NCBI GenBank assembly: GCA_015056655.1
Contig: SVFV01000008.1
Coordinates: 1-64,000 of the forward strand
Length of the DNA stretch: 64,000 bases
Direction: 5' to 3'
DNA from: Butyrivibrio sp.
GTDB lineage: Bacteria; Bacillota; Clostridia; Lachnospirales; Lachnospiraceae
Shown here piece after piece: positions 7,184 to 14,938 of this stretch. The notes beneath the pieces were generated by a model, which was given only the letters and a program-made list of their open reading frames with translations, ran no database searches and had not been told where the DNA came from. The position numbers were made by a program, and so were the translations under genes. How positions within the stretch are numbered: position 1 is the stretch's first letter; each line of letters starts with the position of its first letter.

Positions 7184-9742
7184 ATGAACAATAAGCTATA
7201 TAAACTGATGAATTGGCCAGAAATTGAGGAAATAATTTATTCGGATGGTGATGATCCTCACCGCATACTAGGCGCACATAAAGTCGGCTCGAATCTTCTG
7301 ATTCAGGCATTTTATCCGTCAGCCGTTGAAATTGATGTTGTTTTAGACAACGGCGGCAAGACCTATAAAATGGAACTGGCAGATGAAGCCGGCTTTTTTG
7401 CTGCACTAATTCCTTATAAGGAAGGCTTGAAATATAAATACAGAATTAAGCTGGATAACGATTCTGTAAAAGAAATCTACGATCCCTACAACTTTGAGCC
7501 CATGATGGACAGAGAGGACTTCATAAAGTTCAATTCAGGAATTCACTATACTATTCATGAAAAGCTTGGCGCACATGTTATGACCATAGATGGTGTTAAG
7601 GGATGTTCATTTGCTGTATGGGCACCGGATGCTGCCAGAGTCAGCGTTATCGGAGACTTTAATGATTTTGATGGCAGAGTAAACCAGATGAAGAGAGTAG
7701 AACACTCAGGTGTTTTCGAAATCTTTATTCCTGGAGCAGAAGAAGGACAGGGATATCAGTATGAAGTAAAGACAAAGGGAGGCGTTTTATTTAAACGTCC
7801 TGATCCTTATGGATATGCTTTCACTGATAAGGATCACACAATTTCCAAAATCGTTTCAATTAACGACATTAAATGGAATGATGATGCCTGGATAAAGAAT
7901 AGAACGAAGTTTGACAGAGATTCCGATCCGCTTTCAATGTGCGAGATAAATCTCGATGCCTTTGCTGCAAAGCATAAGAATCATATTCCTGATTATGAGG
8001 AGCTTGCAAGGGATATCCTTACTTATGTGCAGGACCATGGCTTTAACACAATTGAGCTTCAGCCTGTAATGGAGCATATTCCTGGTCACCCTTATCACAT
8101 AACCGGATTCTTCTCCGTTCAGGGTAGATATGGTACTCCTGAAGGCTTCATGAAATTTGTGAATATAATGCATGAGGGTGGAATCAGAGTCATCATGGAC
8201 TATGTAACAACCTTCTTCCCTAAGCTTCAGTGTGGACTTAACGCTTTTGACGGACAGGCGCTTTATGAGTATCCCGATCCCAGAATGGGAATCCATCCCA
8301 GAACTGGCGACCTTATCTTTGATTTTGGAAGAAAACAGGTTACAAACTTTATCCTTGCCGGAGCACTTTTCTGGGTTGAGAAGTTCCACTTAGATGGTCT
8401 TAGAGTAGCTGATATAGCTAAGATTCTTTATCTTGATTATGACAGAAAGCCCGGTCAGTGGATTCCTAATATGTATGGCGGAAATGAAAACCTTGAAGCA
8501 AAGGATTTTCTCTGCAATTTCAACTCCGTACTTAAGACAAGACATGATGGCATTCTTACAATGACAAAAGAAACCTCATGCTGGCCGAGAGTAACAGGAG
8601 ACATTGATGATGGCGGTCTGGGATTTGACTATAAGTGGAATAATGGCTGGACAAAGGATTTCCTTGATTATATTCAGAATGATCCGCTTTTCCGTTCAGG
8701 CAATCACAATGAGCTTACTTTCTCACTTGTATATTGCTACACAGAGAGATTTATTCTTGCCTTTACACATGAGGAAATCGGAAAGGGCTTAGAGGGACTT
8801 TATGACCTGATGCCTGGTGATTCTGCTCAGAAGATGGCTGGAGTAAGACTTGCTGTTTCCTATGCTATGACACATCCTGGCAAGAAGATGTTCTATATGG
8901 ATCCTTCTGCACTTAGCATTGATAATGCAGTGTTCCTTGAGAATATGATTCACTGCCTCAATGATGTTTATTATTCAAGACCTGCGCTTCATACACTTGA
9001 TACAAGTGATGATGGTTTTGAATGGATCAACAGCATGGCAGCTGAAGAGTGCATGATGTCCTTTGTCAGAAAGAGCAACAAGAATGATGAAATGCTCATA
9101 GTTGTTGCGAACATGGCTGGCGTTGACAGAACCTTTGAGGTTGGTGTTCCTGCAGATGGTAAGTATTACGAGATATTCAACTCAGATGATACTAATTTTG
9201 GCGGACTGGGACTTGTTAATCCTGGCAGAATAGAGGCTAATTTTGCAGAGGCTGACGGAAGACCTTACTCAATTCCTGTAAAGGTTGCTGCATCTTCACT
9301 TGCAATTTTCTCTTACACTCCTTATACAACTCAGGAAAAGAAGATCAGAAAGATAAGAGAAGAGGAAGCAAATAACAAGCAGAACGAGCGCGAAAAGACT
9401 TTAAGAGAGCTCAAGGCTCGTCAGGAAAAAGAGGAAATCAAGCTTTTGAAGGAGCTCCATGAGCGCTATGAAAAAGAGCTTGCTGCTCAGGAAGAAGCTA
9501 TTGAGAGAAAGTACGAGCAGATAGAGGAAGAGAGAATTTCCAATATCGTATCTGAAGCTGCGCTTAAGTCAATTTCTGGTGGAAAGAAGACTTCTGCTAA
9601 GAAGGCTACAACCACAAAGACAACAGCTAAAAAGACTGCAGCAAAGAAAACTACTACTAAAAAATCCACAGCAAAGAAGGCACCGGCAAAGGCTCCTTCA
9701 AAGAAAACTGAGGTAAATAAAAATACTAAGAAGGAAGACTAA
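7184..9742 (+). CDS. Glycogen branching enzyme homologue with replaced catalytic residues and a basic tail
   Basis: The order is GlgB-like: N1 domain (about 1-110, DDPHRILGAH), CBM48 (about 125-215, FAVWAPDA), GH13 barrel (about 260-640) and a beta C-terminal domain. Alignment to E. coli GlgB is unambiguous (RVADIAKILYLDY, WIPNMYGGNENLEA, GGLGFDYKWN), yet all three catalytic acids differ: nucleophile D405 is A409, acid/base E458 is K462 (MTKETS), and stabiliser D526 is E530 (THEE). Region I His340 is F344. D339, R407 and H529 remain. After residue 730 comes a charged coiled coil (about 735-800) and then a Lys/Ala/Thr-rich tail with repeated AKK/TKK units resembling histone H1. At 852 residues it is over 100 longer than usual GlgB. 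It is probably a glucan-binding pseudoenzyme; the role is unknown. mscS follows after 5 nt. Confidence 0.85.
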   Translation: MNNKLYKLMNWPEIEEIIYSDGDDPHRILGAHKVGSNLLIQAFYPSAVEIDVVLDNGGKTYKMELADEAGFFAALIPYKEGLKYKYRIKLDNDSVKEIYDPYNFEPMMDREDFIKFNSGIHYTIHEKLGAHVMTIDGVKGCSFAVWAPDAARVSVIGDFNDFDGRVNQMKRVEHSGVFEIFIPGAEEGQGYQYEVKTKGGVLFKRPDPYGYAFTDKDHTISKIVSINDIKWNDDAWIKNRTKFDRDSDPLSMCEINLDAFAAKHKNHIPDYEELARDILTYVQDHGFNTIELQPVMEHIPGHPYHITGFFSVQGRYGTPEGFMKFVNIMHEGGIRVIMDYVTTFFPKLQCGLNAFDGQALYEYPDPRMGIHPRTGDLIFDFGRKQVTNFILAGALFWVEKFHLDGLRVADIAKILYLDYDRKPGQWIPNMYGGNENLEAKDFLCNFNSVLKTRHDGILTMTKETSCWPRVTGDIDDGGLGFDYKWNNGWTKDFLDYIQNDPLFRSGNHNELTFSLVYCYTERFILAFTHEEIGKGLEGLYDLMPGDSAQKMAGVRLAVSYAMTHPGKKMFYMDPSALSIDNAVFLENMIHCLNDVYYSRPALHTLDTSDDGFEWINSMAAEECMMSFVRKSNKNDEMLIVVANMAGVDRTFEVGVPADGKYYEIFNSDDTNFGGLGLVNPGRIEANFAEADGRPYSIPVKVAASSLAIFSYTPYTTQEKKIRKIREEEANNKQNEREKTLRELKARQEKEEIKLLKELHERYEKELAAQEEAIERKYEQIEEERISNIVSEAALKSISGGKKTSAKKATTTKTTAKKTAAKKTTTKKSTAKKAPAKAPSKKTEVNKNTKKED

Positions 9743-9747
9743 AAACT

Positions 9748-10653
9748 ATGCATTTATTCAATCCGCTCATGCTGACAACTACAGCTGAGGCAGCACTTGA
9801 AACTCTGGCAGAGGCGGCTGGAAATGAAAATCTCAAACCGGGAGTGATCGAGAAATTTTTAAAAGATCTCCCGGACAAGGCATTTAGCCTTGCAGTTAAG
9901 GTAGTACTTGCCATCGTTGTCCTGGTGGTAATGTGGCAGGTAATTAAGATTATTGGAAACATCGTAGAAAAATCACTTAAGAAGACCAAAATTGAGGATG
10001 CAACAGCAAGATTCCTTGCTAAGGCCTTAAAGGTAGCTTTGGAAGTAATGCTTTTATTCTCAATAGCAGCAGGCTTTGGTATGGACACAGCAAGCATTGT
10101 TGCTTTGCTTGGTTCTGCCGGCGTTGCTATTGGCCTTGCAGTACAGGGCACTTTATCTGATTTTGCAGGTGGAATACTTATCCTTATTGCGAAGCCCTTC
10201 AGAGTAGGCGATTACATTGTGGTTGCCGGAGCTTCCATAGAAGGAACAGTTACTGAGATTTCTCTTATCAACACAAGAATGCTAACAGCAGATTACAGAA
10301 GGGTTGTAATACCTAACGGAACCCTGGCTTCAGCTGTTATTACAAATAATAATGGCAACAAAATGAGAATTCTCGATACAATGGTTGGCATCTCTTATGG
10401 AGCTGACATTGATAAAGCAAGAGAAGTAGCTGTTAAGGTTATGGATGAGAATGAATACATCTCAGACAAATTCGAAAAGGTTGTATATGTGGATGATCTT
10501 GCTGATAGCAGCGTGGTTTTACGAATAAGAGGTTGGGTTAATCCTGCAGACTATGTTAAGGCTAAGTGGTCCATGAACGAAGCTATCAAAAAAGCGTTTG
10601 ATAAGAACGGAGTGGAAATTCCTTTCCCTCAGGTTGATGTTCATATGAGATAA
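9748..10653 (+). CDS. mscS: MscS-family small-conductance mechanosensitive channel
   Basis: The 301-residue membrane protein matches MscS. Hydrophobic helices lie at about 48-68 and 82-102, and the pore helix at about 105-130 has the Gly/Ala pattern (ALLGSAGVAIGLAVQGTLSDFAGG in part). The beta domain begins at KPFRVGDYI and includes the family signature VIPNGTL. It releases solutes during hypo-osmotic shock. The ATG lies 5 nt after the stop of the pseudo-GlgB gene, so they are very likely cotranscribed. A bidirectional terminator follows. Confidence 0.92.
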   Translation: MHLFNPLMLTTTAEAALETLAEAAGNENLKPGVIEKFLKDLPDKAFSLAVKVVLAIVVLVVMWQVIKIIGNIVEKSLKKTKIEDATARFLAKALKVALEVMLLFSIAAGFGMDTASIVALLGSAGVAIGLAVQGTLSDFAGGILILIAKPFRVGDYIVVAGASIEGTVTEISLINTRMLTADYRRVVIPNGTLASAVITNNNGNKMRILDTMVGISYGADIDKAREVAVKVMDENEYISDKFEKVVYVDDLADSSVVLRIRGWVNPADYVKAKWSMNEAIKKAFDKNGVEIPFPQVDVHMR

Positions 10654-10683
10654 GTGATTATCAGCGACAGAAGCCAAAATAAA

Positions 10684-10715
10684 AAAGAACTCGCTGATTG
10701 CGGGTTCTTTAATGC
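10684..10715. terminator. Bidirectional terminator between mscS and tRNA-Thr
   Basis: An 11-bp stem (10684-10694 with 10700-10710, AAAGAACTCGC/GCGGGTTCTTT, loop TGATT) has a T-run on the minus strand (complement of the A-run at 10677-10686) and a short TTTAAT on the plus strand. Confidence 0.75.
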
Positions 10716-10735
10716 TTGAATAATTTGATGTAGAG

Positions 10736-10808
10736 AGCTGGAAAAGGGACTTGAACCCTCGACCTACTGATTACGAATCAGTTGCGCTACCGACTGCGCT
10801 ATTCCAGC
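10736..10808 (-). tRNA. tRNA-Thr (CGT anticodon)
   Basis: On the minus strand the 73-nt sequence folds as a full cloverleaf: a 7-bp acceptor GCTGGAA/TTCCAGC, a D-arm, an anticodon arm ACTGA-TTCGTAA-TCAGT (anticodon CGT, reads ACG), a variable loop and a T-arm with GTTCAAGTC. The discriminator base is U, as in other Firmicute threonine tRNAs. The 3' CCA is not encoded. Confidence 0.96.
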
Positions 10809-10835
10809 AACTATGTGCTTTTAAGCACAGATATG

Positions 10836-10864
10836 ATTATAACTAGGTAGACATAAATTTACAA
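10836..10864 (-). promoter_or_regulatory. Promoter for tRNA-Thr
   Basis: On the minus strand TTGTAA (10864-10859), a 17-nt spacer and perfect TATAAT (10841-10836) lie 27 nt upstream of the tRNA. A short palindrome GTGCTT/AAGCAC (10815-10828) falls in the 5' leader of the precursor. Confidence 0.75.
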
Positions 10865-10893
10865 GGCAAAATTTGATTTATTTCTATCTTGTT

Positions 10894-10922
10894 TTCACTT
10901 TAACACTGTGGTATCGTAAAGT
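10894..10922 (+). promoter_or_regulatory. argH promoter with the shared AACACT spacer
   Basis: TTCACT (10894-10899), 17 nt, TAAAGT (10917-10922). The spacer begins TTAACACTG and ends TATCG, almost the same as the agcS promoter at 55931-55959. The ends ACTTTA and TAAAGT form an inverted repeat. Confidence 0.55.
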
Positions 10923-10961
10923 AAATTTTTGCAAAATCATTTTACATAAAGGGGAGGAAAT

Positions 10962-12389
10962 ATGGCGCAACTTTGGGGTGGAAGATTTCAGGGCAAAATC
11001 AGTGATGTAGCCTGGAAATTTAATGCATCGATTTACTTTGACAAGAGACTGTTAAAGCAGGACGTTAAAGGCAGTATTGCTCATGTTACAATGCTTGCCA
11101 AGCAGAACATAATCACAAATGATGAAAAAGATGCGATAATTAACGGCCTTACCCAGATTCAGGAAGACGTTGAATCAGGAAAACTTGAAATTACAGACAA
11201 ATATGAAGACATTCACAGCTTCCTTGAAGCAAATCTGATTGACAGAATCGGTGATGCTGGAAAGAAGATGCACACTGGTAGATCAAGAAATGATCAGGTT
11301 GCTCTTGATATGAGACTTTATATCAGAGAAGAAGTTACTAATACAGCTGATCTTCTTTATGAGCTGTTAAAGGTTATCAGCAAGCTTATGAAGAAGCATA
11401 TTAACACATATATGCCTGGCTTCACACATTTACAGAAGGCACAGCCTGTTACGCTTGCTCATCACCTCGGAGCTTATTTTGAGATGTTCAAGCGCGACTC
11501 CAGAAGACTTTCTGATATTTTCCAGAGAATGAACTTCTGTCCTCTTGGAGCAGGAGCACTGGCTGGAACAACATATCCTTTGGACAGACATTTTGTTGCT
11601 CAGCAGCTTGATTTTTATGGACCAACCTTCAATAGTATGGATTCTGTATCAGATAGAGATTACCTGATTGAATACCTGTCAGCTTTGTCCCTTATAATGA
11701 TGCATCTTTCAAGATTTAGTGAGGAGATCATCATTTGGAATTCAAATGAATATGGATTTGTTACGATAGATGATGCATATTCAACAGGATCAAGTATCAT
11801 GCCCCAGAAAAAGAATCCTGATATTGCCGAGCTTGTAAGAGGCAAAACAGGAAGAGTTTACGGCGACCTTAATTCTCTCCTTGTTACAATGAAGGGAATT
11901 CCGCTTGCATATAATAAGGATATGCAGGAGGATAAGGAAGCAAGCTTTGATGCAATAGATACTACAAAGAGCTGTCTGCTGCTTTTCACAGACATGTTAA
12001 AAACCATGAAGTTCAATAAAGAAACAATGGAAAAGAGCGCAATCAGAGGATTTACAGATGCTACTGATGCTGCTGACTACCTTGTAAATAAGGGAGTGCC
12101 ATTTAGGGATGCGCATGGTATCATAGGAAGGATAGTTCTTTCTTGTATAGAAAAAGGAATTGGAATTTCTGATCTGGAACTATCAGAACTGAAAGAATTT
12201 TCCGATAAATTTGAAAATGACATATATGATGCAATTTCATTGAAGACCTGTGTTGAGAAGAGATTAACCTTCGGAGCACCAGGACCTGAAGCTATGAAAA
12301 AGGTAATTGCAGCAGAAGAGGAATTCTTGGATCTTTTCTGGACAAAATGTCATAGCCCCTTATATCCGGATCTTCATGATGAGGACTAA
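10962..12389 (+). CDS. argH: Argininosuccinate lyase
   Basis: It splits argininosuccinate into arginine and fumarate, the last step of arginine synthesis. The 475-residue protein has the N-terminal LWGGRF, the HTGRSRNDQVALD motif and the superfamily signature GSSIMPQKKNPD that carries the catalytic serine loop. The GGGGAGGA site 5 nt upstream fixes the ATG. argG is not next to it. asd follows after 53 nt, probably in the same transcript. Confidence 0.97.
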   Translation: MAQLWGGRFQGKISDVAWKFNASIYFDKRLLKQDVKGSIAHVTMLAKQNIITNDEKDAIINGLTQIQEDVESGKLEITDKYEDIHSFLEANLIDRIGDAGKKMHTGRSRNDQVALDMRLYIREEVTNTADLLYELLKVISKLMKKHINTYMPGFTHLQKAQPVTLAHHLGAYFEMFKRDSRRLSDIFQRMNFCPLGAGALAGTTYPLDRHFVAQQLDFYGPTFNSMDSVSDRDYLIEYLSALSLIMMHLSRFSEEIIIWNSNEYGFVTIDDAYSTGSSIMPQKKNPDIAELVRGKTGRVYGDLNSLLVTMKGIPLAYNKDMQEDKEASFDAIDTTKSCLLLFTDMLKTMKFNKETMEKSAIRGFTDATDAADYLVNKGVPFRDAHGIIGRIVLSCIEKGIGISDLELSELKEFSDKFENDIYDAISLKTCVEKRLTFGAPGPEAMKKVIAAEEEFLDLFWTKCHSPLYPDLHDED

Positions 12390-12442
12390 GGGTATTAGAA
12401 TTGTAAGCAATAAATAGTTTTATATAAGAGGAGAATGGAAAA

Positions 12443-13528
12443 ATGAGCGAAAAGTTGAAAGTAGCTGTACTTGGTGCAACAGGAATGGTTGGACAGAGAT
12501 TTATCACTATTCTTGATCAGCATCCCTGGTTTGAAGTAGCTGTTGTAGCTGCAAGCCCTAGAAGCGCAGGTCAGACTTATGAGGAATCCGTTGGAGACAG
12601 ATGGAAGATGGAAGTTCCTATGCCTGAAGCTGTAAAGAAGCTTGTGATCAAGGATGTAACAAATGTTAAGGAAGTAGTAGAGGGCGTTGATTTTGTTCTT
12701 TCTGCTGTTAACATGTCCAAGGATGAGATTAAGGCTATTGAGGAAGAGTACGCAAAGACAGAGACTCCTGTAGTTTCTAATAACAGTGCTCATAGATGGA
12801 CACCTGATGTTCCTATGATCATTCCTGAAGTTAACCCTGAGCATGTAGATGTTATCGAGTTCCAGAAGAAGAGACTTGGTACAACAAGAGGCTTCATTGC
12901 TGTTAAGCCTAACTGCTCAATCCAGAGCTATGCTCCTGCACTTTCTGCATGGAAAGAATTTGAGCCTTATGAAGTTGTTGCTACAACATATCAGGCTATT
13001 TCAGGTGCTGGTAAAAACTTCAAAGAGTGGCCTGAAATGGAAGGCAACATTATTCCTTTCATCTCTGGTGAGGAAGAAAAGAGTGAAAAAGAGCCTCTCA
13101 GAATTTGGGGTAAGGTTGAAAATGGCGTGATTGTACCTGCAGAAAGTCCAATTATTACATGTCAATGTATAAGAGTTCCAGTTTTGTATGGACATACGGC
13201 CGCAGCTTTTGTAAAATTTAAGAAGAAAGCTACAAAAGACGAACTTATTAATTGTCTTGTAAATTTTAAGGGTAAGCCTCAGGAGCTTGAACTTCCCAGC
13301 GCACCTAAGCAGTTTATCCAGTATCTTGAGGAGGACAACAGACCTCAGGTTACTATGGACGTAAACTATGAAGGCGGTATGGGTGTAAGTATCGGAAGAC
13401 TTCGTGAGGATACTGTTTACGATTGGAAGTTCGTTGGTCTTTCACACAACACATTAAGAGGCGCTGCAGGCGGTGCTGTAGAATGTGCAGAACTCTTAAA
13501 GGCACTTGGTTTCATTACAAAAAAATAA
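12443..13528 (+). CDS. asd: Aspartate-semialdehyde dehydrogenase (archaeal/fungal-type)
   Basis: It reduces aspartyl phosphate to aspartate semialdehyde with NADPH, the branch point to Lys, Thr, Met and diaminopimelate. The 361-residue protein shows the nucleotide loop GATGMVGQ, the active-site Cys in KPNCSIQ, and the catalytic His region CIRVPVLYGHTAA. The sequence resembles the archaeal/fungal branch rather than E. coli Asd (for example TPDVPMIIPEVNPEH). RBS GAGGAGAA upstream. It follows argH and precedes the degenerate ATPase. Confidence 0.95.
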   Translation: MSEKLKVAVLGATGMVGQRFITILDQHPWFEVAVVAASPRSAGQTYEESVGDRWKMEVPMPEAVKKLVIKDVTNVKEVVEGVDFVLSAVNMSKDEIKAIEEEYAKTETPVVSNNSAHRWTPDVPMIIPEVNPEHVDVIEFQKKRLGTTRGFIAVKPNCSIQSYAPALSAWKEFEPYEVVATTYQAISGAGKNFKEWPEMEGNIIPFISGEEEKSEKEPLRIWGKVENGVIVPAESPIITCQCIRVPVLYGHTAAAFVKFKKKATKDELINCLVNFKGKPQELELPSAPKQFIQYLEEDNRPQVTMDVNYEGGMGVSIGRLREDTVYDWKFVGLSHNTLRGAAGGAVECAELLKALGFITKK

Positions 13529-13558
13529 TCTAATTAACTTTGGGGAAAAGGACTTTGT

Positions 13559-14938
13559 ATGGAAAAAACTAAGACTCAAGAGCTAGAAGTACTAAACAAC
13601 TATTATGATTCAGGTAAAAACCAGATTTTAATTGTGTATGGACACATAAGGACTGGTAGTGCTAATGTGCTGCTCAAATTTGCTGAAGGTAAGGAGTATT
13701 ATTATTACTATGCAACTTCTGCGTCTGAAAGACTTCAACAGCATATCTGGGGGGAAGAGATTAGACATGAAGGCAAAGAAATAGGAAATATTCCGAGCTA
13801 TACTGAAATTTTCGAGCTCTATGAAAAGAATTGTATAGAGTCTGGAAAGCCTTCACTTATCTTCATTGAGAACTTTGAGGATATAATAAAGAACAGTCCT
13901 GAGTTCCTTGAAGAAGTTAGCAAGATTATTTACAGGGATGGACATCCTCAGATGATGCTTGTTCTCATGGGAAGCAATTCCGCATGGATTGAGAATAATA
14001 TGGTTGAGAAGATTGGAAAACAGGCTTCATATATATCTGGTTTCCTTAAGCTTAAGCCGTATTCCTTCCAGGAAATGAGAAGAAGATATGAAAACATGAG
14101 CCTCGAAGATGCTGTATGTACCTATGCATTATTTGGCGGAAAGGCTAATCTGTGGGAGTACTTCGATGCTGAGAAGAGCTTCAAACAGAATGTATGCGAG
14201 AAATTCCTCGATACCAAGAACAGCGTTCTTATTAGAATGACAACTAATCTCCTTCAGGAGAATCTTCGTGAGACTGCTGTTTATAACACAATTCTTTATG
14301 GCCTTGCAAATGGGAAAAACAAGCTTAATGATATTCATCATGCTACTAATTTCTCAAGAGCCAAGATTATGGTTTATTTAAAGAGTCTTATTGAGCTTGG
14401 CATGGTTGAAAAGGTTTATTCCTTTGCAACAACAGGTCATGAGAATGTTCAGAAGGGCGTATATAGAATAATAGATCCTCTTGCAGATTTTTACTTCAGA
14501 TTTCTTTATCAGAACATCAGTCGTATTCTTAAGTCTAATCCTGAGGAATTCTATGATGAGTATATAGCTCCTAATTTAAATGATTTTGTAGGCAACGCAT
14601 TTAAGCTTGTCTGCAGAGAGTATATATTAAAGCTCTCAGAATATGACAAGCTTCCTTTCAAGATTGATGAGGAAGGCGAATGGGTTGGTAAGTTTGGTAC
14701 GATCAATATCGTAGCTCAGAGTGAGACAGGAGATACACTTGTTTCCCTCACTTCCTGGGGTAAAGAACTCACAGTAGATTCTCTTGAGTTCTTACGTAAT
14801 TGCTCAAAGAGAGCAAGGCTCAACCCGGATTATTACTATCTCTTTTCTAGTGTGGGATTCGATGATGGTCTTAAGAAGATCGCAGCAGAATCTCCGCAGA
14901 TAAAGCTGATCGGACTGGATGATTTAGTTAATGAGTAA
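13559..14938 (+). CDS. Degenerate archaeal-type ATPase/DUF234-like protein coupled to topB
   Basis: The 459-residue protein has the layout of the ATPase_2 (archaeal AAA/STAND) plus DUF234 family: P-loop region, winged helix (about 235-300) and a C-terminal nuclease-like fold. The key residues are missing. The Walker A position reads GHIRTGSA (S34 and A35 in place of Lys and Ser/Thr). The Walker B position reads LIFIENFED, without the usual Asp-Glu. In the DUF234 part (about 380-440) the expected Asp and Glu-x-Lys are replaced (GTINIVAQ, LVSLTSWGK). It is therefore probably a non-catalytic scaffold or regulator. Its stop overlaps the topB start by 8 nt, suggesting a linked function in DNA topology. 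Family assignment is moderately secure; function is unknown. Confidence 0.7.
   Translation: MEKTKTQELEVLNNYYDSGKNQILIVYGHIRTGSANVLLKFAEGKEYYYYYATSASERLQQHIWGEEIRHEGKEIGNIPSYTEIFELYEKNCIESGKPSLIFIENFEDIIKNSPEFLEEVSKIIYRDGHPQMMLVLMGSNSAWIENNMVEKIGKQASYISGFLKLKPYSFQEMRRRYENMSLEDAVCTYALFGGKANLWEYFDAEKSFKQNVCEKFLDTKNSVLIRMTTNLLQENLRETAVYNTILYGLANGKNKLNDIHHATNFSRAKIMVYLKSLIELGMVEKVYSFATTGHENVQKGVYRIIDPLADFYFRFLYQNISRILKSNPEEFYDEYIAPNLNDFVGNAFKLVCREYILKLSEYDKLPFKIDEEGEWVGKFGTINIVAQSETGDTLVSLTSWGKELTVDSLEFLRNCSKRARLNPDYYYLFSSVGFDDGLKKIAAESPQIKLIGLDDLVNE

Noticed and set aside
9487-9669. Hydrophobic 60-codon minus-strand frame opposite the Lys/Ala tail
   Set aside because: Phe/Val richness is the reverse complement of AAG/GCA/ACA codons, not a membrane protein gene.
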